The position numbers and the translations under genes were made by a program. 37,980 nt of DNA, from the IMG/VR virus record IMGVR_UViG_3300022918_000228, positions 1 to 37,980 of that record; one strand, given 5' to 3'. Source of the DNA: a virus. Below the pieces are notes generated by a model, which did not search any database, had not been told where the DNA came from, and was given only the letters and a program-made list of their open reading frames with translations. Within the stretch, counting starts at the first letter, position 1; each line of letters starts with the position of its first letter. Below are positions 16,376 through 24,999 of this stretch, piece by piece.

Positions 16376-16852
16376 TTACGGAGTCGGCGTGTCGACTTCG
16401 TAGATTTCGGAGTTGATACCAATCGTCGCGCTACGCTTCACGATGTCTTCAGCGCCACCTGGCTGTTTCTTGGTGCTCATGACCTTGCCCGCAAAATAGT
16501 CCGTCAGGCCGTCCAGATAGACGATCTTGATCGGGTAGTCATACCGAGACCGGTCTTTCTGAGCGGCCACCAACTTGACCTGACCCACATCGCCTTTATC
16601 AAAGCCGATGGTCAGGTCCATGCTGCCTGCGTCGGCCAGGCCTTTGAGGTGGCGAGTTCGACCGTCTTTGACGGCAGAGAACGTGACGTCGCCGATCTCG
16701 TCGCCGTAATCGCCGTAGTTTTCGATTTCACCGACTTCGACAAAGGTCGACGCCTTGAGGATGTCGAGTGCCGCTTCCGCATCAGCAGGCAGGTCGGCAA
16801 GCAGCCGCAGCCCGATGAAAAACCGCGTACCGGCATTGGTATTGACGCTCAT
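16376..16852 (-). CDS. Tail tube protein (Phage_tail_3-like)
   Basis: The 158-aa protein is the probable major tail tube subunit, which polymerises around the tape measure. It contains ILKASTFVEVGEIENYGDYG, DVTFSAVKDGRTRHLKG and an FDKGDVGQVKLV block, the beta-rich pattern of tube proteins in lambda- and HK97-like siphoviruses. The open frame runs on to 17122, but ATG 16852 (MSVNTNAG) is chosen because GGAGG lies just upstream and the extra residues are low-complexity Arg/Pro/Ser. It should be among the most abundant late products. Confidence 0.85.
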   Translation of the reverse strand: MSVNTNAGTRFFIGLRLLADLPADAEAALDILKASTFVEVGEIENYGDYGDEIGDVTFSAVKDGRTRHLKGLADAGSMDLTIGFDKGDVGQVKLVAAQKDRSRYDYPIKIVYLDGLTDYFAGKVMSTKKQPGGAEDIVKRSATIGINSEIYEVDTPTP

Positions 16853-16880
16853 AGCTAGTCCTCCATAGGACATGGATAAA

Positions 16881-16893
16881 GCCGCAACGCGGC
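16881..16893 (-). terminator. Weak terminator-like hairpin before the tail tube gene
   Basis: GCCGC-AAC-GCGGC forms a 5-bp stem; on the minus strand it is followed only by TTTAT. It repeats the habit of GC-rich hairpins at late-gene junctions but is the weakest example. Confidence 0.35.
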
Positions 16894-16898
16894 GGGTA

Positions 16899-17285
16899 TT
16901 AGTGTTGGGTGATGATGCGAAGAGTGACCGAGCCGGTGTAGGTGCGGCCGTCCGGCTCGCGGTTGGCCTCGGTGCGCAGAACGCGAACCGGATCGGCAGT
17001 GCCCGTGGAGAGCTTGAGCTGGTGAAGGTCCAGCGCGGCACGTATCGCCGCGTTGATTTCCTTAACCTGGGCCTGGCCCGCGTAATCTGACCAGACGCTG
17101 AGGTACCAAAGCCGGGTGTCACGCTGCCGCCCAGACACTGGTGTGCTGTTGGTCACGTCCTCATAATCAAGGGTGACATAGGGGTAAGGCGTGTTGTCCG
17201 GCACCGCGTCGTACACCGGCACCGACAAAGCCGCCGAAAGCCGCTCAAACAAGGCCAACTGCAACGCCAAGGACGGATCAGCCAC
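16899..17285 (-). CDS. Tail completion protein, DUF3168 family
   Basis: The 128-aa product has LALFERLSAALSVPVYDAVPD near the N-terminus and PYVTLDYEDVTNSTP followed by LSVWSDYAGQAQVKEI, the typical DUF3168 pattern (tail terminator, lambda gpU fold). Such proteins cap the tail tube and join it to the head. The start is GTG 17285 (VADPSLAL), with GAGGA 8 bases upstream; it overlaps the upstream stop by 8 bp. The longer frame to 17330 lacks a ribosome binding site. Confidence 0.82.
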   Translation of the reverse strand: MADPSLALQLALFERLSAALSVPVYDAVPDNTPYPYVTLDYEDVTNSTPVSGRQRDTRLWYLSVWSDYAGQAQVKEINAAIRAALDLHQLKLSTGTADPVRVLRTEANREPDGRTYTGSVTLRIITQH

Positions 17286-17856
17286 GTTGAATGTCCTCTG
17301 CTGCGCGCGCCAACGTGTTGCTGACCGCACGTGACATGTTCAGCAAAATGGTTTCGCGGTTCACGTCATAGGAGGGACGCAGCCACGGGTGCGCAGCCCG
17401 AGCGGGAATGTCCGGGTACTTGCCGAAGAAGTGAGCACCATCGCTTTTATTCTTCGTCCCCCGAGCGAGCAACGCATTGCGGCGACCACCCAGCTTGGAC
17501 TTATCCCGGTTGTTGGTGTGTTCACCACCGACCGCATCCTTATCGGCCCGCCGGTAAAGCGTACCGCTGTAGCCTTTCGTGCCGTACTCGACGAAGCGCA
17601 GGTAGAAGAAACGTCGGTTGTCCCGCTTCCCCCGCAAACCGATCTGGGCGTCCAACCCGGACTTGCTAACGAACGCTGTAAGCGCGGAGGAAGCCGCTCC
17701 CGTGTCGCGAGGAATACGGCTTTTCTGGGCGGCGAGCACCAAATCAGCCGATGCCTGCATGGCGGGCCTGATTTCATTTTCCAGCGTTTGATGGATGTTG
17801 CGCAGGGTTTTGCGTAGTTTGAAATCGCCCTGCAGACGAGACCGCCGGGCGGCCAC
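17278..17856 (-). CDS. HK97 gp10-like head-tail/tail completion protein
   Basis: The 192-aa protein fits the HK97-gp10 family: a long N-terminal helix (LRKTLRNIHQTLENEIRPAM), then the conserved IPRDTGAASSALTA and FVEYGTKGYSG segments, and a C-terminal HPWLRPSYD block. It works at the head-tail junction. The start codon is GTG at 17856 (MAARRSR), with AAGG 9-12 bases upstream, two bases after the stop of the preceding gene. A longer overlapping frame (17361-17858) is a shadow. Confidence 0.85.
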   Translation of the reverse strand: MAARRSRLQGDFKLRKTLRNIHQTLENEIRPAMQASADLVLAAQKSRIPRDTGAASSALTAFVSKSGLDAQIGLRGKRDNRRFFYLRFVEYGTKGYSGTLYRRADKDAVGGEHTNNRDKSKLGGRRNALLARGTKNKSDGAHFFGKYPDIPARAAHPWLRPSYDVNRETILLNMSRAVSNTLARAAEDIQRG

Positions 17857-17858
17857 AA

Positions 17859-18044
17859 TCAGGCCTTCGGATCAGCGGGCTGATCGCCAGTGGCCGTCGC
17901 TTTTTTCGCGGCAGATTCGACCTTTTCAGCCAGACCTTCCTTGATCAGGACGGCAGCGTATTCACCATCGCTGACGTCGAATGTCGCGCCTTTATCGTGT
18001 TCACCGGGACGCCCGGATAGATTGCACAGAGCTCTTAGTTTCAT
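17859..18044 (-). CDS. Small head-tail region protein, 61 aa
   Basis: ATG 18044 (MKLRALCN) with GAGGT 7 bases upstream gives a 61-aa product; the frame extends to 18125 without support. The sequence GATFDVSDGEYAAVLIKEGLAEKV resembles the N-terminal part of the protein at 18934-19329 (GDIAGFDQETAATLIGGGVA), so both carry the same small domain common in phage head-completion clusters. The C-terminus is Ala/Lys-rich. Function is unknown; membership in the connector cluster comes from position. Confidence 0.7.
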   Translation of the reverse strand: MKLRALCNLSGRPGEHDKGATFDVSDGEYAAVLIKEGLAEKVESAAKKATATGDQPADPKA

Positions 18045-18054
18045 GGTGGTTACC

Positions 18055-18378
18055 TCAGGTAATTGGAACGTTTGAACACAGAAGTCGAAGCATGGTTTTC
18101 TTCCCGTCTGGCAAGGCTGCCTCAATCAGGTAAGTCGTATGACCGTCAGAAATACGCAGGCCGCTTTTGATGCTGGCCCGATAACGAACCTGTATTTCTG
18201 CGGTGATCAAACCCACCACCTGGTTGGCGACCGGAGCCACCCTGCCGGTCGGCAAAGCGACTGCTGCCCAGATCTGACCGAATTCAACCCACTGTGATTT
18301 TTTCTGGCCGCCGTATCCGTCTGGCTCGCTCGTCAGCCGCCACAGGGTGCAGCGATCCCGCAATGAACCGGCGCGCAT
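18055..18378 (-). CDS. Head-tail adaptor / head closure protein
   Basis: The 107-aa protein starts MRAGSLRDRCTLWRLTSEPD and contains GYGGQKKSQWVEFGQIWAAV, the hallmark of the Phage_H_T_join (SPP1 gp16-like) family, which closes the portal channel and receives the tail. ATG 18378 lies one base after the TGA of the connector gene; the longer frame to 18459 would overlap it for no reason. Confidence 0.85.
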   Translation of the reverse strand: MRAGSLRDRCTLWRLTSEPDGYGGQKKSQWVEFGQIWAAVALPTGRVAPVANQVVGLITAEIQVRYRASIKSGLRISDGHTTYLIEAALPDGKKTMLRLLCSNVPIT

Positions 18379-18379
18379 A

Positions 18380-18931
18380 TCAGAACCTCGGTGGAAGAGT
18401 GATTTCGGACAGAAGCGAGTCCAGCATCGAGCCAGGCAATTCGGACAATGTGGTGCCATTGACCAACGTTTCGCGGAACTCGTGAGCCGTGGCCGCCTGC
18501 ATCAGCAGCCAGGTACGCACAGCAGGATGGCGGTCAAGATCAACACCCGCTTGATAGCGAATCAGCAGCTCACCAGTGGGCCGACCATCAGGGAAGTAGA
18601 GAAAGCTTTCACGCCCCCGGTTACGCAGGCTGTGCGATACGGTCAACGCCTCGGCAGAGCCGTCTCTCTGGATTCGGCTGATCGACAAAATCGCGGTCGC
18701 CTGCCCTATGTCCAAGGCGTGGCCCGAGGCGTAATGCTCAGGCCATTCATCCTCGTATTCAGCCTGCCGAATCGCGGCGCCGGTGCGGTTCTCCGCCTGC
18801 CCGGTTACACCGGGGATAATCACACCCTCAATGAGCTCGGGCACCGTATCCTCAGGATCCAGGTGGCATTGGTAAGCCACCTGCTCCAGCGTCAGCACCG
18901 GCTCACCGATGTAAGCAATGCGCCGGGCCAT
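18380..18931 (-). CDS. Head-tail connector (gp6-like)
   Basis: The 183-aa protein has VLTLEQVAYQCHLDPEDTVP at the N-terminus and a C-terminal helical segment RHPAVRTWLLMQAATAHEFR, typical of the HK97 gp6-like connectors that form a ring under the portal. ATG 18931 follows the preceding TAG by 2 bp, with GAGAAG upstream. It belongs to the tightly packed completion cluster. Confidence 0.85.
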   Translation of the reverse strand: MARRIAYIGEPVLTLEQVAYQCHLDPEDTVPELIEGVIIPGVTGQAENRTGAAIRQAEYEDEWPEHYASGHALDIGQATAILSISRIQRDGSAEALTVSHSLRNRGRESFLYFPDGRPTGELLIRYQAGVDLDRHPAVRTWLLMQAATAHEFRETLVNGTTLSELPGSMLDSLLSEITLPPRF

Positions 18932-18933
18932 GG

Positions 18934-19329
18934 CTACGGCTTCTCGTCGTCATCGCCCGATTGATCGGCGGGCTGCGTTTCGTCACCCGGCCCCTCGTTC
19001 TGGCTACCGTCACCGCCACTGTCAGAATCATCGGGCGGTGAGTCATCGGTTCCGGAGGCGTTCAGAGCACCCGCCAGCGGGTCAGTGACAGCCGGGATAA
19101 CGGTTTCGGTTTTTGCCGCAGCCCCCCGGCTCCCAGCGTTTTTCTTGGCGGGCCTTGCCGCCGGGTTGGATGGCCCTGCGGGGACAGCGGCGGCGGTCGT
19201 ACCGGCATACGCCGTCGCCACACCACCACCGATCAACGTAGCCGCAGTCTCTTGATCAAATCCAGCGATGTCGCCAGGGAAGTAAGTGCGCCACGCTTTG
19301 GTGAAGCGCACAGGAACGCTGTTGCTCAT
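18934..19329 (-). CDS. Hypothetical head protein with acidic tail
   Basis: The 131-aa product has a short N-terminal domain (VRFTKAWRTYFPGDIAGFDQ, then AATLIGGGVATAY) that resembles the product of 17859-18044. It is followed by a low-complexity Ala/Pro/Lys linker and a very acidic, Gly/Ser/Asp-rich C-terminus (TDDSPPDDSDSGGDGSQNEG). The disordered tail suggests a capsid-associated or binding role. ATG 19329 has AGGT upstream. Function is not known. Confidence 0.7.
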   Translation of the reverse strand: MSNSVPVRFTKAWRTYFPGDIAGFDQETAATLIGGGVATAYAGTTAAAVPAGPSNPAARPAKKNAGSRGAAAKTETVIPAVTDPLAGALNASGTDDSPPDDSDSGGDGSQNEGPGDETQPADQSGDDDEKP

Positions 19330-19388
19330 GATCAGTACCTCAGTCCAGACTTTGAAGGCAGCCCCGCATTCGCAGGGCTGACACGGTG

Positions 19389-20705
19389 TTACATGCCAGC
19401 GCCCCAGGTAATCCCGGTACCGACAGCGACCGACTCAACGTGACGTGGGCCAAAGTCGTGCTTGCTGATCACTCGGATCAACGTCTGGTCGCGCTGGAAT
19501 GCGCTGACGGTTTCGCCGCTGCTGTCCTTGTAGGACGCCTCGGTACTGATCGCCACGGCCAGGTTGGTGTCTTCACCGATGTAGCAATCGGCGAAGTTGA
19601 CGAAGTAGATTTCCGACTCGTTGCCACCGGCGCCGAGGTTGGTCGGGATCTGCGTGGTGAGTGCGACCTTGTAGCCTTTGAGCAGGCCCAGATCGATTTC
19701 CGGATAAGCCTTGTTGCCGTTGCCATCACGCAACGATTGCAGCCAACGCAGCGTGCGGGGCGCCATGATCCAGCCGCAGGCAGCCAGATCGACGTTCGCG
19801 GTTTCCAGGCGCAGCATCATGCCGCCCAGGTACAGATCAACGATTTGCAAGGTGGAACCGGCAGGCGCTCCCAGGACGTTGGTAGCCGGTGCCCAGTAAC
19901 GCAGGCCCTTCGGCAGATTGACACTACCCGCGCTGCGGATGAAGTGCAGGTCTTCCGAGAGGCCCATGCTGGTCGCGAGGTCGCTGCTGACCTGGGCGTC
20001 GATACGCGGGTTAACGCCAGCGTAGGCCAGCAGATCGTTGGAGATCGGCACAATGGCTGCGGCTTTTTTCGACGACAGTTTTAGGTCGCCGAACTGCATA
20101 TCAGTGACCGCGATATCTTCTTCGGTACCGATGTAGCTGACCTGCGTGTTACCAATCACACGCGGCATGGTCAAATTGCCGTTGTTCAGCGGAAGGCTGA
20201 CGGCGCCCATGCTGCGGATCACCGACTTGGGACGCAGCGATTCGATCACGCTGGTACTGAAATTTTCCGGGACCAACACGCCGCCGGAGCCTGGCGTGAC
20301 GGTGGACAGTGCCATATGCACGTCAGCGCCGTAGCCGCCTGTCTTTGCCATCTCGGCAGCCTGGTGTTGATTGCCACCGGCCTGTACCAGCAGCCGAACC
20401 ATCTGGGCCATGGCAACGCCGGGCTTGGTCGCCTCGGTAAAGGGACCCGAGATACTGCCAGAAGGCGGGCCATTCAGACCCTGAGCGCCTTCGTTCACCG
20501 GCACGGCGGTTGCTGCCGCCAGGCGTTCGGCCGTTTCGACGCGGGTGAGCCGCTCGGTCAGCGAACCGAACTGGGCCTCCAGATCGGCAAACTGAGTGAG
20601 CTGCTCGGCCGTCAGGCTGCCACCACCCTTTTCAATGTTCGCCAGCACTTGAATGGCAGCATTGAGCGTGGCGCGTTCGCTTCGCAATTGAGTTACAAGG
20701 GACAT
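19389..20705 (-). CDS. Major capsid protein, HK97 fold
   Basis: The 438-aa protein has an N-terminal coiled-coil delta domain (about residues 1-110; LRSERATLNAAIQVLANIE) that acts as internal scaffold and is removed by the protease. The HK97-type body follows, with TPGSGGVLVPENFSTSVIES (about 137-156), MPRVIGNTQVSYIG and, near the end, AFQRDQTLIRVISKHDFGPR. ATG 20705 has AGGAGG 4-9 bases upstream. A UUCG-loop terminator-like hairpin lies immediately before the gene. Confidence 0.93.
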   Translation of the reverse strand: MSLVTQLRSERATLNAAIQVLANIEKGGGSLTAEQLTQFADLEAQFGSLTERLTRVETAERLAAATAVPVNEGAQGLNGPPSGSISGPFTEATKPGVAMAQMVRLLVQAGGNQHQAAEMAKTGGYGADVHMALSTVTPGSGGVLVPENFSTSVIESLRPKSVIRSMGAVSLPLNNGNLTMPRVIGNTQVSYIGTEEDIAVTDMQFGDLKLSSKKAAAIVPISNDLLAYAGVNPRIDAQVSSDLATSMGLSEDLHFIRSAGSVNLPKGLRYWAPATNVLGAPAGSTLQIVDLYLGGMMLRLETANVDLAACGWIMAPRTLRWLQSLRDGNGNKAYPEIDLGLLKGYKVALTTQIPTNLGAGGNESEIYFVNFADCYIGEDTNLAVAISTEASYKDSSGETVSAFQRDQTLIRVISKHDFGPRHVESVAVGTGITWGAGM

Positions 20706-20721
20706 ACTGCCTCCTGGGCAT

Positions 20722-20743
20722 AAAAAAACCCGCCGAAGCGGGT
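20722..20743 (-). terminator. UUCG-loop terminator between protease and capsid genes
   Basis: On the minus strand ACCCGC-TTCG-GCGGGT continues into a T-run (seven T in all). The UUCG tetraloop makes this a strong intrinsic terminator, yet it lies upstream of the capsid gene inside the late operon. Confidence 0.85.
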
Positions 20744-20766
20744 GTGGGTCACTGCCGCGAACGCGG

Positions 20767-21717
20767 TCAGAGTGTTGCTTGAATGTTCATGGCGTTTGCA
20801 CGCAACCCGATACGGCTGCCCTGCCGTTGCATCCGGCTTTGCGCGACGGCCCGCGAAAGGTCATCCACCGCGTCTTGCGGGCTTTGCAGACGATCTGCCA
20901 AGCCCGCAGTGATCCCGGCCTTCCCTCGATACAGTCCCGCCTCGGTGGCTCGAACTGCCTCGATGCTGAGTCCGCGATAGACGGATACGGCGCTGACAAA
21001 CAGCTGATAGCTTTCCTGTACAAGCTCTTGCAGGAACGCCATCGACTGTTCGGTTAACGGTTCGTGGGGACTCAGGTCGTTTTTGTGCGCCCCGGCATAC
21101 ACCGTGGTCACCTTGACGCCCTGACTTTCAGCCTGTTTGGAGCGATCCATGTGGCTGGCAATGACGCCAATGGAGCCAACACCACTGGTCTGGCTCACGA
21201 CCAACTCACTGCACGCGCTACCGATCAGGTAGCCGCCGCTGTAGGCCATGAAATTAACGATGCCGGTGATGGGCTTGATCTGCGCCAGAGCGCGAATGTC
21301 TGCTGCCAGCTCGAACGCGCCCACGGCCGAGCCGCCCGGCGTGTCGATGTCGAGCACGACCCGTTCCACCAACGGATCTGCAACTGCCGCGCGCAGTTGC
21401 TGACGCAAGCCCTCGTAGCTGGTCATTGTTTCGCAGGCGTTAATATGGCTGCCGCGACTGACCAGAAAGCCATGGACCGGCAGGACCTGCACGCCTGTCG
21501 ACGCCAAGGCTGCTCGCTTCTGTTCCTCTGCGTGATCGGCCCGGTCCTGCGCCTCATCGTCGTAGAAGCCGAGGCTGGCACCCATGGCCGGGGCAAGGTT
21601 GATGATGTTCAGGTTCATTGCCTGGTTGGCCCAGCGCACGCCGAGATCCAGCATGTCCGGCGTCACCAGCAAGGGCTGGTTGAACAGCATGCCGGACGCA
21701 CGTAAGTAGTGTTTCAT
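20767..21717 (-). CDS. Prohead protease, S49/ClpP-like
   Basis: The 316-aa serine peptidase has the S49 features LDIDTPGGSAVGAFELA (122-138), FMAYSGGYLIGSA with nucleophile Ser160, and AGAHKNDLSPHEP with the probable catalytic Lys212. Such enzymes cleave the capsid delta domain and themselves during maturation. ATG 21717 overlaps the portal stop by 4 bp. It lies between the portal and capsid genes as in HK97-type heads. Confidence 0.9.
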   Translation of the reverse strand: MKHYLRASGMLFNQPLLVTPDMLDLGVRWANQAMNLNIINLAPAMGASLGFYDDEAQDRADHAEEQKRAALASTGVQVLPVHGFLVSRGSHINACETMTSYEGLRQQLRAAVADPLVERVVLDIDTPGGSAVGAFELAADIRALAQIKPITGIVNFMAYSGGYLIGSACSELVVSQTSGVGSIGVIASHMDRSKQAESQGVKVTTVYAGAHKNDLSPHEPLTEQSMAFLQELVQESYQLFVSAVSVYRGLSIEAVRATEAGLYRGKAGITAGLADRLQSPQDAVDDLSRAVAQSRMQRQGSRIGLRANAMNIQATL

Positions 21718-22985
21718 TGCGCAAGCATCCTTTCGATTTCGTGCTGTTGCAGCTCCAGCTGCGCCCGCACCTTGGGATCTTTCGGATCAGGCAGCTTGCC
21801 CGCATCCACCATGTTCAACGGCTGTAGGTAAACGTCGCCACCAGTAACGGGCGGCATATTTTCCAGGCGACGTATGTCGTTCACCGACAGCCAGCCCCAC
21901 TGACGACCAATTGCGTAGGAGTCGTATCGACTCTTCTGGTCGCCACGCATCAGCCCAGTCAAATTGAATTCGATGAAGTAGTCGCGCCGATCCTTGGGCA
22001 ACAGGAAATCGCGCATCATCGCCTGTTCGTGACGCTTGACCCACGGCAGCAAACTGAACACCACGAACTGAATCAACAGCTGTTCGATGGTGTTGTAGTT
22101 GGCCTTGTCCAAGTCGTTGACCATGGGGAGCGGGATCTTATAAATCCGCGCACAGTCGACGCCGGAGAGCTTGAGGATGCCGATAACCTCGGCATCAACG
22201 TTGGTCATGGAGACCGGCTTGAACGTCATGCCCTCTTGCAGCATGGCGACTTTCTTAGCGTTATCCATGCCGCCGAACTTTGTGCCCCACTGATCAAGAA
22301 CCCGGTCGATAGAACCCTGATCCTTGATCGCCGGTGCTTCGCGCGGACGCTCGATCACACCCGACACCGACACGCCGTTGGCAAATGACTTGCCGGTGTA
22401 CTGCCGTACCGCCTGGGCCAACCCTACGGCCTCGGCATGCAGCATGATCGGCGACAAGCCCTGATACCCATTGTGCGAATGCCACCGCACATGGTGAATC
22501 AGCCGCATCGGCAATCGATCCTGAAACGCACCGACCTGGTAATACGGCAGCATGTCGCCGCCCTTATAGACGATGACCTTGTCGTTGTGGATCGGCCAGA
22601 GCGCAGTGACGTTACCGTCATCGCGGCGCTCGATGTAGTTGAAGCTATTGCCCCGCAGGCCTGCGGCGAGCTGGCTGCCCTCACGGTGCTCGTACGGCGT
22701 CTGGAATCCGTTGGGCTGATAGCGCAACACGTCGTAGAGCGGGTGGTTGATTGCGGCGTCTCGCTGGCCATTGTCGGTCCGGCGGTACAACTCCAGCGGG
22801 AGCTGAGCAATGCTTTCGGCCAACAGCGTTACGCAGTTCTGCACAATCGGCACGCCGAGCGCAGATTCGGGCGTTACCTTGGCGCCAGAGCTATTACGCC
22901 CAGAGCCGATCAGGCTACGCCAGACACTGCCATCGGGGTTGGAGACGACGCTGTCGGCCGTCCCGCGCTGCTTCGTAAAAAACAT
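21714..22985 (-). CDS. Portal protein, HK97 family
   Basis: The 423-aa protein forms the dodecameric ring at the packaging vertex. Family marks are VPIVQNCVTLLAESIAQLPL near the N-terminus, HVRWHSHNGYQGLSPIMLHA in the middle, and GVDCARIYKIPLPMV. The open frame begins with TTG at 22991, but ATG 22985 (MFFTKQRG) has GGGGGAGG 6 bases upstream and is chosen. It starts 2 bp after the stop of the small membrane protein and overlaps the protease start. Confidence 0.92.
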   Translation of the reverse strand: MFFTKQRGTADSVVSNPDGSVWRSLIGSGRNSSGAKVTPESALGVPIVQNCVTLLAESIAQLPLELYRRTDNGQRDAAINHPLYDVLRYQPNGFQTPYEHREGSQLAAGLRGNSFNYIERRDDGNVTALWPIHNDKVIVYKGGDMLPYYQVGAFQDRLPMRLIHHVRWHSHNGYQGLSPIMLHAEAVGLAQAVRQYTGKSFANGVSVSGVIERPREAPAIKDQGSIDRVLDQWGTKFGGMDNAKKVAMLQEGMTFKPVSMTNVDAEVIGILKLSGVDCARIYKIPLPMVNDLDKANYNTIEQLLIQFVVFSLLPWVKRHEQAMMRDFLLPKDRRDYFIEFNLTGLMRGDQKSRYDSYAIGRQWGWLSVNDIRRLENMPPVTGGDVYLQPLNMVDAGKLPDPKDPKVRAQLELQQHEIERMLAQ

Positions 22986-22987
22986 GC

Positions 22988-23176
22988 TCAACCTCCCCCG
23001 CCGTCATGAACGGGAACCGGCGCCGCAGACGCACGGTCGGCCAGCCAGGCCCAGCCAAGTAGCCCTAAACCTGCAACGATGAATGCGGCGGGAACACTGA
23101 GCAGTGCCACGCCCGCGACCACCAAGCCGAAGCCCAGCAGCCCGGCGACCCATGCAACCAGCACCAGATAATTCAT
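22988..23176 (-). CDS. Small membrane protein, 62 aa
   Basis: Nearly the whole protein is hydrophobic, with two TM helices (about 3-22 and 26-45) and a short tail VPVHDGGGG. It overlaps the terminase stop by 4 bp and ends just before the portal start. Small proteins at this place are common in Pseudomonas phages, but I know no function. Part of its coding sequence supplies the ribosome binding site of the portal gene. Confidence 0.65.
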   Translation of the reverse strand: MNYLVLVAWVAGLLGFGLVVAGVALLSVPAAFIVAGLGLLGWAWLADRASAAPVPVHDGGGG

Positions 23177-24999
23177 ATGCCTGCCCCTTCGTCGTAAATG
23201 GATTTTCCTGAGCCTTCAATGGCGGTACCGCTCAACCCGGTCGCCATCAAGGCAGCGACCATGCCGTCAATCCGCCCAGTGGCTTTAGCCTTGTCCGCTT
23301 TGCGGTTGCCCGCTGGATCGCTGACGATGACCGCGTTACCTGCACACCAGGTCATTACCGGGTTGTTGTCATGGCGTAGCGTTTCGACGTCGGAGACTTC
23401 GCTGATGACCTCGTAGTCGTCAGGCGATAAATCGATCACATCACCGTCGTCAGCCTTTTGTGGGAGCCCCAGCAAGCGGCGCTCGAACTCGTCGACCGCC
23501 GGCCCCATGTCCTTGAAGCCCTGACCGAAAGCGGCCATTTCCGGCAGCTCAATGTCGTGCTCGACCATCAGCTGTTTGAGGTCTTCGATACGCCAGCGGT
23601 CGTAAGCTATTTTGCGAACGTCGAAGTATCCGCAGATCGCCTGCAAACGCCGCAACACGTGAAGCTTGCTAATGGCACGGCCGGGTGTGGTCTCCAAATC
23701 CTTGTTCTTGATCCACAAGGAATAAGGCACCTTGTCGCGCTTCTCCCGCTCAGCAAGGTCGTGGTCGGGGATCCAGAAGTACGACAGCAACCGCCAGTGC
23801 GGATCGGCAGCGGTCGGATAGAACAGCAGCACGAACGACGTCAGGTCAGTGGTGCTGGCAAGGTCGAGCCCTGCGACACAAGGCCGGTCACGCAGGATGC
23901 GCATCGGCACCCGCTCAGCGGCTTGGCTCCAGACGTCCCACGAAATCCACGGCGACTCTGCCTGAGTCCACTCGCAGAAGTTGAGCCTGCGAACCACAGA
24001 CTCCTGCGCGGGCAAGCCACGTGCCGACTGGATCTGCTCGCGCAAATACTGCCGACCAGGAATGCCGTCGCTCTGCCCTTCGGCGATGAAATCCAGCGAC
24101 GGGTTCACCTTTGCCCAGCAGGACTCGTCCTTGAACGGGTCGTCACCCTCATCGAGCGAACAGATGAACGCGAAGAAACTGTCGTCTTCTTCCTGCCCGG
24201 AACACAGTCGCACGCCCAGGTCATGGTACTGACCGCATACCGTCTTCTTGTCCGACCCACTGTTGGTGATCATCACCACAAGCGCCTTGCGCCGGTTCTT
24301 GGTACCGGCGCGCATCATGTTCACGACGGTCGCTGTCTTGTGCTCGTGCACCTCGTCCAGCAGCCCGATGTGCGGACGCGGGCCGGACTGCCCTTCGTCG
24401 GCACTGATTGGCCTGAAGAACGAATAGGTGTTCGGGTAGAACAGGTTCCAGACCTTCTCGTCGCGGCCCGACTGGACCACCCGGCTCGCCAGCCGCTTCG
24501 ACATGTTCACCATCGACACGGCATCGCGGAACAGGATCATGGCCTGATCACGCTTGGTCGCGGCGGCGTAGATCTCGGCGCGCTGCTCGCCATCGGCGAC
24601 CAGCCCGTACAACCCGATGCCACCCACAAGCGGGCTTTTCCCTGACCCTTTCCCGGTTTCGATGTAGGCCAAGCGGAAGCGACGACGGCCGCTATCGGTC
24701 ATCCAGCCGAACAGACTGCCTACAACAAACGCTTGCCAGGGCGCGAGGAAGAATGGCATCCCCTCATAATCGCCACCGTTGAGGCAAAGTACGTCTTCGA
24801 AAAAACCGATGGCACGGTCAGCAAGCGCCTGATCCCAGACCAGGCCACGTGCCGGGCCGTGCTCCAGGTCGCGCAGATGCCGACGACAGGCGTTACGAAC
24901 ATCAGGACCAGCAACTATCTCTTCCGCCAGCACCGCGTGAGCGAATGCGGTGACACGGTCATCAGCTGAAGTATCGGTCTGCGGCGTCTCGTTGCTCAT
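23173..24999 (-). CDS. Terminase large subunit
   Basis: The 608-aa motor/nuclease packages DNA into the prohead. Walker A is ETGKGSGKSPL (114-124) and Walker B is IGLLDEVHEH, with Asp215-Glu216. The C-terminal nuclease domain contains VAGLDLASTTDLTSFVLLF, with metal-binding Asp residues. It fits the Terminase_1, HK97-like family. ATG 24999 lies inside the 3' end of the small subunit gene (38-bp overlap), which points to coupled synthesis. Confidence 0.95.
   Translation of the reverse strand: MSNETPQTDTSADDRVTAFAHAVLAEEIVAGPDVRNACRRHLRDLEHGPARGLVWDQALADRAIGFFEDVLCLNGGDYEGMPFFLAPWQAFVVGSLFGWMTDSGRRRFRLAYIETGKGSGKSPLVGGIGLYGLVADGEQRAEIYAAATKRDQAMILFRDAVSMVNMSKRLASRVVQSGRDEKVWNLFYPNTYSFFRPISADEGQSGPRPHIGLLDEVHEHKTATVVNMMRAGTKNRRKALVVMITNSGSDKKTVCGQYHDLGVRLCSGQEEDDSFFAFICSLDEGDDPFKDESCWAKVNPSLDFIAEGQSDGIPGRQYLREQIQSARGLPAQESVVRRLNFCEWTQAESPWISWDVWSQAAERVPMRILRDRPCVAGLDLASTTDLTSFVLLFYPTAADPHWRLLSYFWIPDHDLAEREKRDKVPYSLWIKNKDLETTPGRAISKLHVLRRLQAICGYFDVRKIAYDRWRIEDLKQLMVEHDIELPEMAAFGQGFKDMGPAVDEFERRLLGLPQKADDGDVIDLSPDDYEVISEVSDVETLRHDNNPVMTWCAGNAVIVSDPAGNRKADKAKATGRIDGMVAALMATGLSGTAIEGSGKSIYDEGAGI

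Noticed and set aside
23458-24645. Plus-strand 395-aa open frame opposite the large terminase
   Set aside because: Its Arg/His/Val-rich translation has no family features, and the terminase motifs on the other strand are unmistakable.
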